NCBI GenBank assembly: GCA_028278225.1
Contig: JANQEU010000015.1
Span: 1 to 64,000, forward strand
From: Cyclobacteriaceae bacterium
Lineage (GTDB): Bacteria > Bacteroidota > Bacteroidia > Cytophagales > Cyclobacteriaceae
DNA: 64,000 nucleotides
Direction: 5' to 3'
In this document: positions 36,879 through 44,761 of the stretch, one piece after another
How positions within the stretch are numbered: position 1 is the stretch's first letter
Layout: every line of letters begins with the position of its first letter
The notes under the pieces: generated by a model
The model's database searches: none
Seen by the model: the letters and a program-made list of their open reading frames with translations, nothing else
Told to the model about the DNA's origin: nothing
Program-made: the position numbers and the translations under genes

Positions 36879-38201
36879 ATGTATACCGAAAATAAGTATG
36901 CAATAAGTACACTCGGACCTTCCACAGTCAAATCACCTTTGGGGTTGAGTAGTGTGAAGGGAGATAAAGTTTTCAACTTCATAGAGGAAGAAGAAAGAGT
37001 GCTGGAGAATATATCGCTGGATGAAGTCAATCGACAAATAACCGGGAAAGAAGCCCCTCCCTCCTATGAAAAAGCAGGTCCTCGTGAAAAAATCTATTTT
37101 CGACCGACTTATACCACTGCGGCAATCGTTACCTGTGGGGGTCTTTGTCCGGGCATCAACAATGTGATCAGAAGCATCGTATTGAGATTACATTATCTCT
37201 ACGGTGTAAAAAAAGTGCTTGGAGTTCCTTACGGTTTTGAAGGACTTAATCCCGCACATGGCCATGAATTGATCGATCTTACTACGGACAAGGTAAAAGA
37301 TATCCAGGAATTCGGGGGAACGATATTAGGTTCCTCAAGGGGAGCCCAGGATGTCTCTGTCATGGTGGATACCATTGAACAAAATGGAATTGATATTCTC
37401 TTTTGCATTGGAGGAGACGGTACATTAAAAGGGGCTGACGCGATTGGGGAAGAAATCGAAAGAAGAGACTTGCGGGTCTGCGTCATAGGAGTTCCAAAAA
37501 CCATAGACAATGACATCAACCTGATCGATAAGTCGTTTGGATTCGAAACAGCCTTTGACATTGCGAGTCCGATAATCCGGAATGCGCATAATGAATCATT
37601 GGGAGTTTACAATGGAATTTCAATTGTCAAATTAATGGGGCGCGACAGTGGGTTCATAGCAGCCTCAGCCGCTCTGGCCATGCAGGTTGTCAATTTCGTT
37701 TTAATTCCCGAAATGAATTTTAAACTGGAAGGTGAAAATGGGTTTTTGTCCTCATTGAAAAAGAGACTGGATTCACGACATCATGCTGTCGTCGTTGTTG
37801 CCGAAGGAGCGGGGCAAAATCTTTTCACAAATGCGAAAAAGATCAAAGACGCTTCCGGAAATGTTCAGCATCAGGATATAGGACTTTATCTGAAGCAAAA
37901 GATCGACGAGTACTTTAAATCAATCGACTACAAGTTTACCATCAAATACATAGATCCCAGTTACATCATCAGGAGCGCCCCGGCCAATCCAATAGACAGC
38001 ATCTTCTGCAGCAGGCTGGCTAATTATGCCGTGCACGGCGCAATGGCCGGTAAAACAAGGTTTGTAGTGGGTATGGTAAATAATCACTTTGTTTACATAC
38101 CCATTTGCGAAGTGGTCAGGGAAAGAAAGAAAGTAGACCTTGAGGGAGAACTCTGGTTTGCTGTGATTGAAAGTACGGGACAGCCGACTTTTATGGAATA
38201 A
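36879..38201 (+). CDS. ATP-dependent 6-phosphofructokinase, long group-X type
   Basis: Phosphorylates fructose 6-phosphate to fructose 1,6-bisphosphate in glycolysis. Motifs: ATIVTCGGLCPGINNVIRS-like segment near residue 85, CIGGDGTLKGAD with Gly181, and GVPKTIDNDI with Lys207, then SFGFETAFD and MGRDSGFIA. The pair of positions equal to E. coli 104 and 124 decides the phosphate donor: Gly plus Lys here is the combination known for the long ATP-dependent PFKs (trypanosome, spirochaete and plant type), while PPi enzymes have Asp plus Lys. The 440-aa length also fits. It lacks the allosteric features of the short bacterial PfkA, so different regulation is inferred. The ATG at 36879 is the first of the frame. 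Confidence 0.9.
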   Translation: MYTENKYAISTLGPSTVKSPLGLSSVKGDKVFNFIEEEERVLENISLDEVNRQITGKEAPPSYEKAGPREKIYFRPTYTTAAIVTCGGLCPGINNVIRSIVLRLHYLYGVKKVLGVPYGFEGLNPAHGHELIDLTTDKVKDIQEFGGTILGSSRGAQDVSVMVDTIEQNGIDILFCIGGDGTLKGADAIGEEIERRDLRVCVIGVPKTIDNDINLIDKSFGFETAFDIASPIIRNAHNESLGVYNGISIVKLMGRDSGFIAASAALAMQVVNFVLIPEMNFKLEGENGFLSSLKKRLDSRHHAVVVVAEGAGQNLFTNAKKIKDASGNVQHQDIGLYLKQKIDEYFKSIDYKFTIKYIDPSYIIRSAPANPIDSIFCSRLANYAVHGAMAGKTRFVVGMVNNHFVYIPICEVVRERKKVDLEGELWFAVIESTGQPTFME

Positions 38202-38388
38202 TACATTTTTTCACGTCTCCCATTCGAACTCAGCTGACTTCCGTGAGCCTCCAAGGTTTTTAGTTGAAAGCCGGTCAAATTATTGTCAGGGTGTTTCCGG
38301 GCACTTTGCAGGCCTTTTGACGTTATATTTCTATAGGTTACCTTTCCTGCCGACGCCTGACGCTTTGTTCAGATCATGACATCTGAAG

Positions 38389-39240
38389 ATGAAGAACAAT
38401 AAGTTAATTGAACGATATTATCATCAGCTTGCTTCCTTCCACAAACATTATGATAACACTGTTTTGAGGCAGGGGATCAGGGATACTCATCATCTGAGGG
38501 TGACCATTAAAAGGATCAGGGCCTTGCTTACGGTCATAGAGAACGCCAGCCAGCAGAAATTTGATAAAAAATCACATTTCAAACTGCTTTCTCCCCTTTT
38601 TAAGAAAGCTGGTGTCGTCCGGGAAGCGCAGGTGAACCTGAACCTGGTTTCGAAGCATAATGCCTCTTATTTGATTCCATATATAGCGTATTTGGTAAGA
38701 ACCCAGCAGGTGGCAACCGAAGATTTGATTAAGGAAACAGAAGTTTTTAACAAGAGTAAGCTTACGAGGTTAAATGAGTCATTGTACAGTGAAGTGAAAG
38801 GGCTGTCGGATTTAACAATTGAGAGGGAAGCTGCAAATTATATCCTCAATAAACTGCGGAAAGTCAGTATCCTGAAAGAAATCAAAAATGACAGTAAACT
38901 ACATAAAATCAGGATCCACCTCAGGCCCGCGGGTGAAATTTTGAAGCTTGCTGTCAAATTGAAAGCTTCGGCTGAAATGGATGAATTAAAATACGCCATC
39001 AAGACCCTGAACAAATTGATCGGAAAATGGCACGATTACAAAGTCCTGATTGATTCGTTAAAGCTGTTTATTGAACAGAACCCTCAGGAAAAGTGTATCG
39101 ATCGGTTAAATAATCTGATTCCCCGGATCGGCCTTCGAAATGAAGCAACGCAGCAGGATATTTACGGACTGCTGCATGTTTACGCAGTCGCGCGAAATGT
39201 GGAACTTCTGGAGAAACGAATTGATCGTTACTACCGGTGA
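38389..39240 (+). CDS. CHAD domain protein
   Basis: A 283-residue all-helical protein with the conserved histidine and basic residues of the CHAD domain: HHLRVTIKRIRALLTVIE near residue 27 and HKIRIHLRPAGEILKLAVKLK near 173. CHAD domains bind polyphosphate and are found on polyphosphate granules. No CYTH/triphosphate tunnel domain is fused, and no ppk gene is nearby. It lies 187 nt after the phosphofructokinase gene. Function beyond polyphosphate binding is unknown. Confidence 0.87.
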   Translation: MKNNKLIERYYHQLASFHKHYDNTVLRQGIRDTHHLRVTIKRIRALLTVIENASQQKFDKKSHFKLLSPLFKKAGVVREAQVNLNLVSKHNASYLIPYIAYLVRTQQVATEDLIKETEVFNKSKLTRLNESLYSEVKGLSDLTIEREAANYILNKLRKVSILKEIKNDSKLHKIRIHLRPAGEILKLAVKLKASAEMDELKYAIKTLNKLIGKWHDYKVLIDSLKLFIEQNPQEKCIDRLNNLIPRIGLRNEATQQDIYGLLHVYAVARNVELLEKRIDRYYR

Positions 39241-39347
39241 AAATGAAAGACACTTTAGTACCACATTTGCCTGTTCCAACCTTTTGCTTCCTGAAAGAGG
39301 AAGTTAGTAGCTTGGTGATCGCCAGCATCTTGAAAACAATAAAATAA

Positions 39348-40169
39348 ATGTCAGAGACCTGGAGAAATATTGAAGTCAGCATTGATGATCCTGAAATAAA
39401 AGAGATCGATCAGTTTGAAAAACAATTGGGCAAATTATCCGAAAACGTAGTGAAGATCAGGGCGCTGATCACCCGGTTTGAAGTCTGTCATTTCAAATAC
39501 CTATTACATCTCAATTATATCAAGGATTCGATTAAGGTACTTAACCCGGCAATGGAACCGGATATAATCGGATCCAACCACATCAAGGAAGGAAAGGACG
39601 CATGGCGAAGGGACAGTACTGGGAGAAGTGCCATAGGTCAGCAATACCTAAACGCAATCAGACAGTGGCTCGAGGAGACTAAACCCACTGACGACCCCAA
39701 TGAACGGGATGAAAAACTGGAAAAACAGATATCACGCTGGCTGGGCACAAAAAACAGGGACAGGGAGAGGCTCGTGAAACTGCTAGTGGCGCGGTTAACC
39801 TGGGACTGGAAATCACTGGAGGAATTGCAAGAACATAAAAAGTTCAAGGAGGTGGAATACCAAATTCTAAGAACTGACATTTGCCACTACCATTTCCCGC
39901 AAAACCTTGACTTACTGATCCGTGGAATTGGGAATTTAGCGCCGGCCACAGGTTTTGCCGGCTGCGGTTCGTTCGACCCTGAACGTAAGGAAATCATAGA
40001 AGAGGAATTTGCAAATTTGAAAGATCAGATAAAATTACTGATAAATAATCCGGCAAAAGACCTGAAATCGCTGATTAAAACCTGGTTATTGGCTTGTCTG
40101 GCCAAAACGATAAAGGAACAAGTAAATCTTACCAAGCCAATGGTGCGGCTTACAAATTCCTTGAGTTGA
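39348..40169 (+). CDS. Hypothetical helical protein
   Basis: A 273-residue soluble protein with no signal peptide or membrane segment. It is rich in charged helices (DEPIKEID-like start, ERDEKLEKQISRWLGT, KLLVARLTWDWKSLEELQ) and has a Cys/Gly patch GFAGCGSF near residue 203. I do not recognise a family. It is 107 nt after the CHAD gene on the same strand and may be cotranscribed. The gap holds a small hairpin (CTTCCT/AGGAAG). Confidence 0.7.
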   Translation: MSETWRNIEVSIDDPEIKEIDQFEKQLGKLSENVVKIRALITRFEVCHFKYLLHLNYIKDSIKVLNPAMEPDIIGSNHIKEGKDAWRRDSTGRSAIGQQYLNAIRQWLEETKPTDDPNERDEKLEKQISRWLGTKNRDRERLVKLLVARLTWDWKSLEELQEHKKFKEVEYQILRTDICHYHFPQNLDLLIRGIGNLAPATGFAGCGSFDPERKEIIEEEFANLKDQIKLLINNPAKDLKSLIKTWLLACLAKTIKEQVNLTKPMVRLTNSLS

Positions 40170-40350
40170 AATATTTCAATCATCAAGATCATCACCAGGC
40201 TGTTTCAATGACAGATAGGAAATATTATTCCTGGTGATTTTTCCAATATCACAAAAAGATTTTTTAATCTAAATTCGGGATAAGAACTGTCAAAAGAAGC
40301 CAGCAAGAGCGTTTATTGCAGAATTTTTTGAACATATCGATGAGATTGAA

Positions 40351-40481
40351 TGAGATTCCTGAACTCCGCTACGCTCCATCAGGCCTTGCCTGCCTGCTGG
40401 CAGGAATGATGGTTGATTATAATGCGTCATTCCTGTGAACCTCCGGAGAGGTATTGCGTGGGGGGTGATACAGGAATCTCA
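40351..40481. repeat. Nested inverted repeat, MITE-like
   Basis: Outer arms TGAGATTCCTG (40351-40361) and CAGGAATCTCA (40471-40481) are perfect complements. Inner arms CAGGAATGA (40401-40409) and TCATTCCTG (40427-40435) are also perfect. The 131-nt unit could form a long cruciform or be a small non-autonomous element. No target-site duplication is clear. Confidence 0.6.
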
Positions 40482-40553
40482 CTATATTAACTTGAATTTC
40501 GGGATTAGTCCGATCAAAAGAATCCTGCAATCTCATGACGCTCGGATGAGATA

Positions 40554-40572
40554 CCTGCCTGCTGCAGGCAGG
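40554..40572. repeat. Palindrome CCTGCCTG-CTG-CAGGCAGG
   Basis: Perfect 8-bp arms around a 3-nt centre. A shorter relative, CCTGCC-TGCT-GGCAGG, lies at 40389-40404 in the same gap, so both probably belong to one small dispersed palindrome family. Confidence 0.6.
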
Positions 40573-40694
40573 CCTGCCGGACACAGAGCCGGCCGGACAA
40601 AATATCCCTTTCCTTAATTATAAGGACTATTTTTCCGGCTTGACGATTATGTATTATCCCGAACTCAGGCTTGTTTAGTAAATTATCTACTGAA

Positions 40695-41570
40695 GTGAAA
40701 GTTAAAGCGCATTTTCTGAAAACAATGGTCATTTGTTTTTGCCCGCTGATGCTATACGCTCAAAGCGCAAATGATCCTGAGATAATTACCTTCTCCGGTT
40801 ATGGGCCGGTTGCGTTTGACAGTTTTTGGCGTATTCCTGATGATTTTTTACATGAATCCTTTCAAGTACGGTTAACTGGTCGATACAGTTCAGGTCCATC
40901 CACCAACAAATATTTCACTCAATACTTTGAGTCCAGCATTCCCCTGACAGGTCATAATGTATTATTCCTCCGCATGCCTGTCCACTACTTTTCAGTTAAT
41001 CCTGAAATTAGCGAAAATATTGCCATGAAAGATGAAAGTGGATTGGAGGCAGGGGACATTGATATCGTTTTCAAGATCAGTTTCCTCGATCGTTATTCAC
41101 AGAAAAAGTTTAACGAGAAGATATCATTTTATTTGACCGGGGAAATGCATACTGCGCCGACCAGTGATGCAAATCGCCAGTTTACCGATGCAATAAAACT
41201 ACTTGGAACATTTAATACGATCTTCTCCCTGGGAAATGAAAAAATGAGGTCGACAAAAGTTGTCGTAAGTGTTGGCGGTGGCGGATGGAGTGATCGAATT
41301 CGACCATTTCAAAAGCACGCAATGAAAATATCAAGTATGATAAATCACCTTATGGTAATTACGGAGGATTACAGCATAGGTGCCTTCCTGGGTCAAACCT
41401 ATCTTAAAACGGAACGAACAGTTGAAGACGGGTTCCTTTGGAAGACCGGTCTGTACTACCGGAAACCCACTGGTTTTCAAATAGCCATGAATTACGGAAA
41501 TCTTGGGTATTCGGGCGTTTATGGTCACAGCATTTGGCAAATAGAGGCCGGGATTGACGTACCCTTTTGA
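40695..41570 (+). CDS. Exported protein, probably outer-membrane beta-barrel
   Basis: A protein of about 291 residues with no recognised family. From the GTG at 40695 it begins MKVKAHFLKTMVICFCPLMLYAQ, a good signal peptide. Other possible starts are TTG at 40671 and ATG at 40725; the latter leaves a signal with no basic residues. The mature part alternates polar and hydrophobic residues like barrel strands (FQVRLTGRYSSG, NVLFLRMPVHYFSVN, GLYYRKPTGFQIAMNYG) and ends in GIDVPF, an aromatic terminus typical of outer-membrane barrels. Function unknown; start uncertain. Confidence 0.65.
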   Translation: MKVKAHFLKTMVICFCPLMLYAQSANDPEIITFSGYGPVAFDSFWRIPDDFLHESFQVRLTGRYSSGPSTNKYFTQYFESSIPLTGHNVLFLRMPVHYFSVNPEISENIAMKDESGLEAGDIDIVFKISFLDRYSQKKFNEKISFYLTGEMHTAPTSDANRQFTDAIKLLGTFNTIFSLGNEKMRSTKVVVSVGGGGWSDRIRPFQKHAMKISSMINHLMVITEDYSIGAFLGQTYLKTERTVEDGFLWKTGLYYRKPTGFQIAMNYGNLGYSGVYGHSIWQIEAGIDVPF

Positions 41571-41750
41571 AAAGCAACAGGCTTATATGACCTCTCCCTT
41601 GAAAACCGGACGGTTGTAAAGTAAAGAATTATGAATGGATTAAGTGTAGCTGTCCCCCACAATTGGAACAAGAAACGCCGTCGGATTAAGGTAGCACCAA
41701 ATTTTAATTGTTAAGTTCGAATAACACCGTAAGGTTAAGCATCTTATATC

Positions 41751-43115
41751 ATGGTCTGCACCAGGTTCTATAAGTTTAATTACCGGATTCATTTAATAAC
41801 ATTATCATTAATTCTCTCCGGATGTTTTTCAAATGAAGATCCGGAACCGCTGGAAACGGTATCGGATATTATCGTCAGCGATAATGGCAACCATGGCAAT
41901 GGATCTGACATTGAGGTGAACTTCACAAAGCCTGTTGACGAAAAATACGTAGCTGAGTACAGGATATTGGTCTTGAAATCAGAAAATATCCAGAGCTTCA
42001 CCGTTGGAGATGCTAATAACCTGGCTCCGGACAGGTTTACTGTAGTTGATCCTGACGAAATCTATCCTATACAGGGAAAGGTCCTCGAAGCGAGCGCTGT
42101 AGATGTCCATGGAGACCTTATCACTGAAGATGTCTCTTATGTAATCGGTGTACTCGCTGTAACCCGAAATAGCGAAAAAGCAAGCAATGCACTGGTATTT
42201 GACAACGAAGAGTTCACACTTGAGGTCAATAGCCTGATTGTGAACCACACTCCTGAATTTGCCGGAGGCGCCGGAAGTTTGGTGATCGATACGGAAGGTA
42301 TCCTGTATATGGGAGACTATGATATCCAGGCGCATCTTCAAAATGACCGGGCTGCTTCATTCAGTATTTACATGATCTCGTCTGATGGTATTGTGAATGA
42401 GTTAAGCACTTCCCACAGACTGCTTTCGGGTAACGCATTTGACAGCAATCAAAATTTGTACCAGTCGAGTCTATTTGGAGGAAGGATAATCAAAAGGGAT
42501 ACCAATGGTAATTTGGATTATGTGTCTGTAACCGGATATTCGTTATCAGAACCCGATGGTATCTACATTGATCCTGCTGATACAATTTATGTCGTCGAGC
42601 AGGATTTTGAACGGATCATTAAAATATCACCTGATGGTGAAAGTAGTTTATTTGCCACTGTTAGAATGAACCCGAGAGGACTTGCTGCGGATGAGGAAGG
42701 AAATCTGTATGTAAGTCATAATCATGAATCCGGAACCATAAGCAGGATAACAAAGGACGGACAGGTTACCACTTTTGCCACCATACCCACAAGCCGGCCA
42801 CAAAACTACATGTTGGAATTTATCATGTGGGTTGGATATATCGTCTACCATCAGGGTGAATTGTACGTTGCAGGTATGAGTACCGACAGGATCTACAGAA
42901 TAACTCCGGATGGGGAAGTTGAGGTTTTTGCCGGTTCCGGCAAACGCGGGATCCCAAGAGGTGGTGCCCTGACCGCCAATCTCAACCGGCCGGTTGGTCT
43001 GGCCTTCAGCAAGAATGGTAAAAGTCTTTTTGTCAGTGGCTGTACTGATATAACTCCTCAGCATACCCAGTATTCAAGACCGGCAAGGATCTGGGAAATT
43101 CAAATACCTGACTGA
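41751..43115 (+). CDS. NHL-repeat beta-propeller lipoprotein
   Basis: A 454-residue lipoprotein: MVCTRFYKFNYRIHLITLSLILSGC with lipobox LSGC near residue 25, then FSNEDPEPLE, acidic residues that may signal surface display. Residues about 35-150 look like an FN3 or Ig-like domain. Residues about 165-450 carry NHL/SMP-30-type repeats: GSLVIDTEGILYMGDYD, EPDGIYIDPADTIYVVEQ, NPRGLAADEEGNLYVSHN, ITPDGEVEVFAGSG and RPVGLAFSKNGKSLFVSG. Such propellers bind ligands or act as lactonase-like folds; none can be assigned here. Confidence 0.82.
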   Translation: MVCTRFYKFNYRIHLITLSLILSGCFSNEDPEPLETVSDIIVSDNGNHGNGSDIEVNFTKPVDEKYVAEYRILVLKSENIQSFTVGDANNLAPDRFTVVDPDEIYPIQGKVLEASAVDVHGDLITEDVSYVIGVLAVTRNSEKASNALVFDNEEFTLEVNSLIVNHTPEFAGGAGSLVIDTEGILYMGDYDIQAHLQNDRAASFSIYMISSDGIVNELSTSHRLLSGNAFDSNQNLYQSSLFGGRIIKRDTNGNLDYVSVTGYSLSEPDGIYIDPADTIYVVEQDFERIIKISPDGESSLFATVRMNPRGLAADEEGNLYVSHNHESGTISRITKDGQVTTFATIPTSRPQNYMLEFIMWVGYIVYHQGELYVAGMSTDRIYRITPDGEVEVFAGSGKRGIPRGGALTANLNRPVGLAFSKNGKSLFVSGCTDITPQHTQYSRPARIWEIQIPD

Positions 43116-43165
43116 GAAATAATTCAAAAAACAATTTCTACCTTTCCCCATAATTAATATCAAGG

Positions 43166-43537
43166 ATGCTGGTTTTCCTGGACTATTTCTATACCCTGCT
43201 ACACACAGTGATCGTCCTTTTCATCCTGTTTGGCTGGATAAGCCGGCGAACCAGAAAAGCCCACTTCATTTTGCTGGCGTTAACGGTCATATCCTGGTTG
43301 ATCATTGGGTGGATATTAGGCACTTTCGGTTATTGTTTCATAACAGATTGGCACTGGGATGTAAAACGGGAACTGGGGGAAAGAAACCTTCCCAGCTCCT
43401 TTATCCAGTACGGCGTGGACAAACTGTTCAATACCACGTTCAACAAGCAGTTGGTTGATCTTTTCACTGCCCTGGGATTGATTTTCGGAGTAGTAATGGC
43501 GATAATCAAAAAATGGGGTCATGTCTTTTCAAAATAG
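43166..43537 (+). CDS. DUF2784 family membrane protein
   Basis: A 123-residue inner-membrane protein with about three hydrophobic segments (about 5-25, 33-50 and 95-115). The segment GTFGYCFITDWHWDVKRELG resembles the hallmark Cys-x-(L/I)TDWHW of DUF2784. Function unknown. It lies 50 nt after the NHL lipoprotein gene on the same strand and converges on the quinone oxidoreductase gene. Confidence 0.82.
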   Translation: MLVFLDYFYTLLHTVIVLFILFGWISRRTRKAHFILLALTVISWLIIGWILGTFGYCFITDWHWDVKRELGERNLPSSFIQYGVDKLFNTTFNKQLVDLFTALGLIFGVVMAIIKKWGHVFSK

Positions 43538-43553
43538 AAGGCCCACGGACTTT

Positions 43554-43628
43554 GAACTCAACATAGCGCATTATCCCGGTTCCAAGTTACGGGTTGCGAG
43601 TTGCTAACTGGCAACATAACTCGCAACC
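43554..43628. repeat. Palindromic repeat, copy 1 (left of the quinone oxidoreductase gene)
   Basis: Begins with a GAACTCAACATAGCGCATTA-type block (43554-43576), continues with AGTTACGGGTTGCGAGTTGC (43585-43604) and ends in a perfect 11-bp hairpin GGTTGCGAGTT/AACTCGCAACC (43592-43602 with 43618-43628). It lies between convergent genes and could also terminate transcription. A related copy is at 44643-44760. Confidence 0.65.
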
Positions 43629-43636
43629 AGAGCTCA

Positions 43637-44608
43637 TTACACTTTCAGGATGATCTTACCAATATTCCTGTTAGACTCCATATGCTCATGAGCTTTCTCA
43701 ACTTCCTCCAGGGGATATGTACTGTCAATAACAGGCTTCAATTCACCTGTCCCAAAAAGCGGCAAAAATGATTCACTAAATCCCGCTATCAATTCAGATT
43801 TGTATTCGTTCGACCGGGCTCTTAATGTCGACCCCATTATTTTCAGGCGTTTGATCAGAATCTTGCCAAGATTTATTTCATTCGTTTTCCTTCCACCCAT
43901 CAACGCCAGTATTATCCATCTACCGTCCGGATTCATTATCGACATATTTTTGTCAAAATACGAGGCTCCGACAAAATCGATCAGAACATCCACTCCGTCA
44001 TATCCCCGTGTTCTTATTTCTTCATCAAAATGAGGGGTGAACTTATAATTGATACCGACTTTAGCACCAAGATCCATGCAGAAATCCAATTTTTCTTTCG
44101 ATCCTGCAGTCACTATTATATCCGTCTCCATACGTTTTGCCAGTTGAATGGCCGCGGTTCCCACCCCACTCGCTCCGGCATGGACGAGGACCGTTTCTTC
44201 TTTCTTTAGATCGGCGAGCGGAAATAGTGCCTGATAAGCAGTAAGAAATGCCTCTGCAATCCCAGCTCCTTTCCCATATTCAAGGTTTTCCGGCAATGGC
44301 ATTGCAAGCCTTTCATCAACAGCAACATATTCCGCGTATCCGCCGCCGGCCAGTAGTGCAAATACCCGGTCTCCTATCTGAAATCGCTTGCTATTGATGC
44401 CAAGCTCACACACTTCTCCGGCAACTTCCAGTCCTAAGATATCAGATACACCAGTTGGAGGAGGATATAACCCTTTCTTTTGAAGTGTATCCGCCCTGTT
44501 TACACCAATAGCTTTTACCCTGATTTTAATCTCCGTAGCCCCTACGTCAGGTTCGTCCACATTGCCCGGAATCAGTTTGTATTTGTCATCTACCAGAATG
44601 GCTTGCAT
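43637..44608 (-). CDS. NAD(P)H quinone oxidoreductase, PIG3-like MDR family
   Basis: A 323-residue medium-chain dehydrogenase/reductase without the zinc ligands of alcohol dehydrogenases. The GroES-like N-terminal domain has MQAILVDDKYKL, GVNRADTLQKKGLYPPP and ILGLEVAGEVCELG. The Rossmann domain has VLVHAGASGVGTAAIQLAKRM near residue 142. It reduces quinones or related enones with NAD(P)H in the cytoplasm. I chose the ATG at 44608, since MQAILVDD is the usual start; an upstream frame from 44635 adds nine residues. It is transcribed away from the dcw cluster end and is flanked by two related palindromic repeats. Confidence 0.88.
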   Translation of the reverse strand: MQAILVDDKYKLIPGNVDEPDVGATEIKIRVKAIGVNRADTLQKKGLYPPPTGVSDILGLEVAGEVCELGINSKRFQIGDRVFALLAGGGYAEYVAVDERLAMPLPENLEYGKGAGIAEAFLTAYQALFPLADLKKEETVLVHAGASGVGTAAIQLAKRMETDIIVTAGSKEKLDFCMDLGAKVGINYKFTPHFDEEIRTRGYDGVDVLIDFVGASYFDKNMSIMNPDGRWIILALMGGRKTNEINLGKILIKRLKIMGSTLRARSNEYKSELIAGFSESFLPLFGTGELKPVIDSTYPLEEVEKAHEHMESNRNIGKIILKV

Positions 44609-44642
44609 GGATCGCAAAATTAAAAAAGGCCCCAAAGATGCC

Positions 44643-44760
44643 GAACTAAATATAGCTCATTATCCAGGGACCCTCGTCTGTATTTCTAGTTACGGGTTAG
44701 GAGTTGCGGGTTGCGGGTCAACCGGCAATCTACAACCGGCAACCCGCAACCCGCAACTCT
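44643..44760. repeat. Palindromic repeat, copy 2, downstream of ftsZ
   Basis: Starts with a GAACTAAATATAGCTCATTA-type block (44643-44665; 20 of 23 bases match copy 1), has AGTTACGGGTTAGGAGTTGC (44688-44707; 18 of 20 match) and ends in a perfect 18-bp stem (44701-44718 with 44742-44759) built of repeated GTTGCGG units, with a 23-nt loop. It begins 2 nt past the ftsZ stop and probably ends the dcw transcript. Confidence 0.7.
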
Positions 44761-44761
44761 T

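Larger units (their letters stand above)
40170..40670. other. Intergenic region rich in palindromic repeats
   Basis: A 501-nt gap with no convincing gene. It holds a nested inverted repeat (40351-40481), a CCTGCC/GGCAGG palindrome (40389-40404), an 8-bp-stem palindrome CCTGCCTG-CTG-CAGGCAGG (40554-40572), and two diverged direct repeats beginning near 40271 and 40494 (shared TTCGGGAT and TCAAAAGAA). Confidence 0.7.

Noticed and set aside
36879-38201. PPi-dependent phosphofructokinase
   Set aside because: The position after the GGD motif is Gly181, not the Asp of PPi enzymes.
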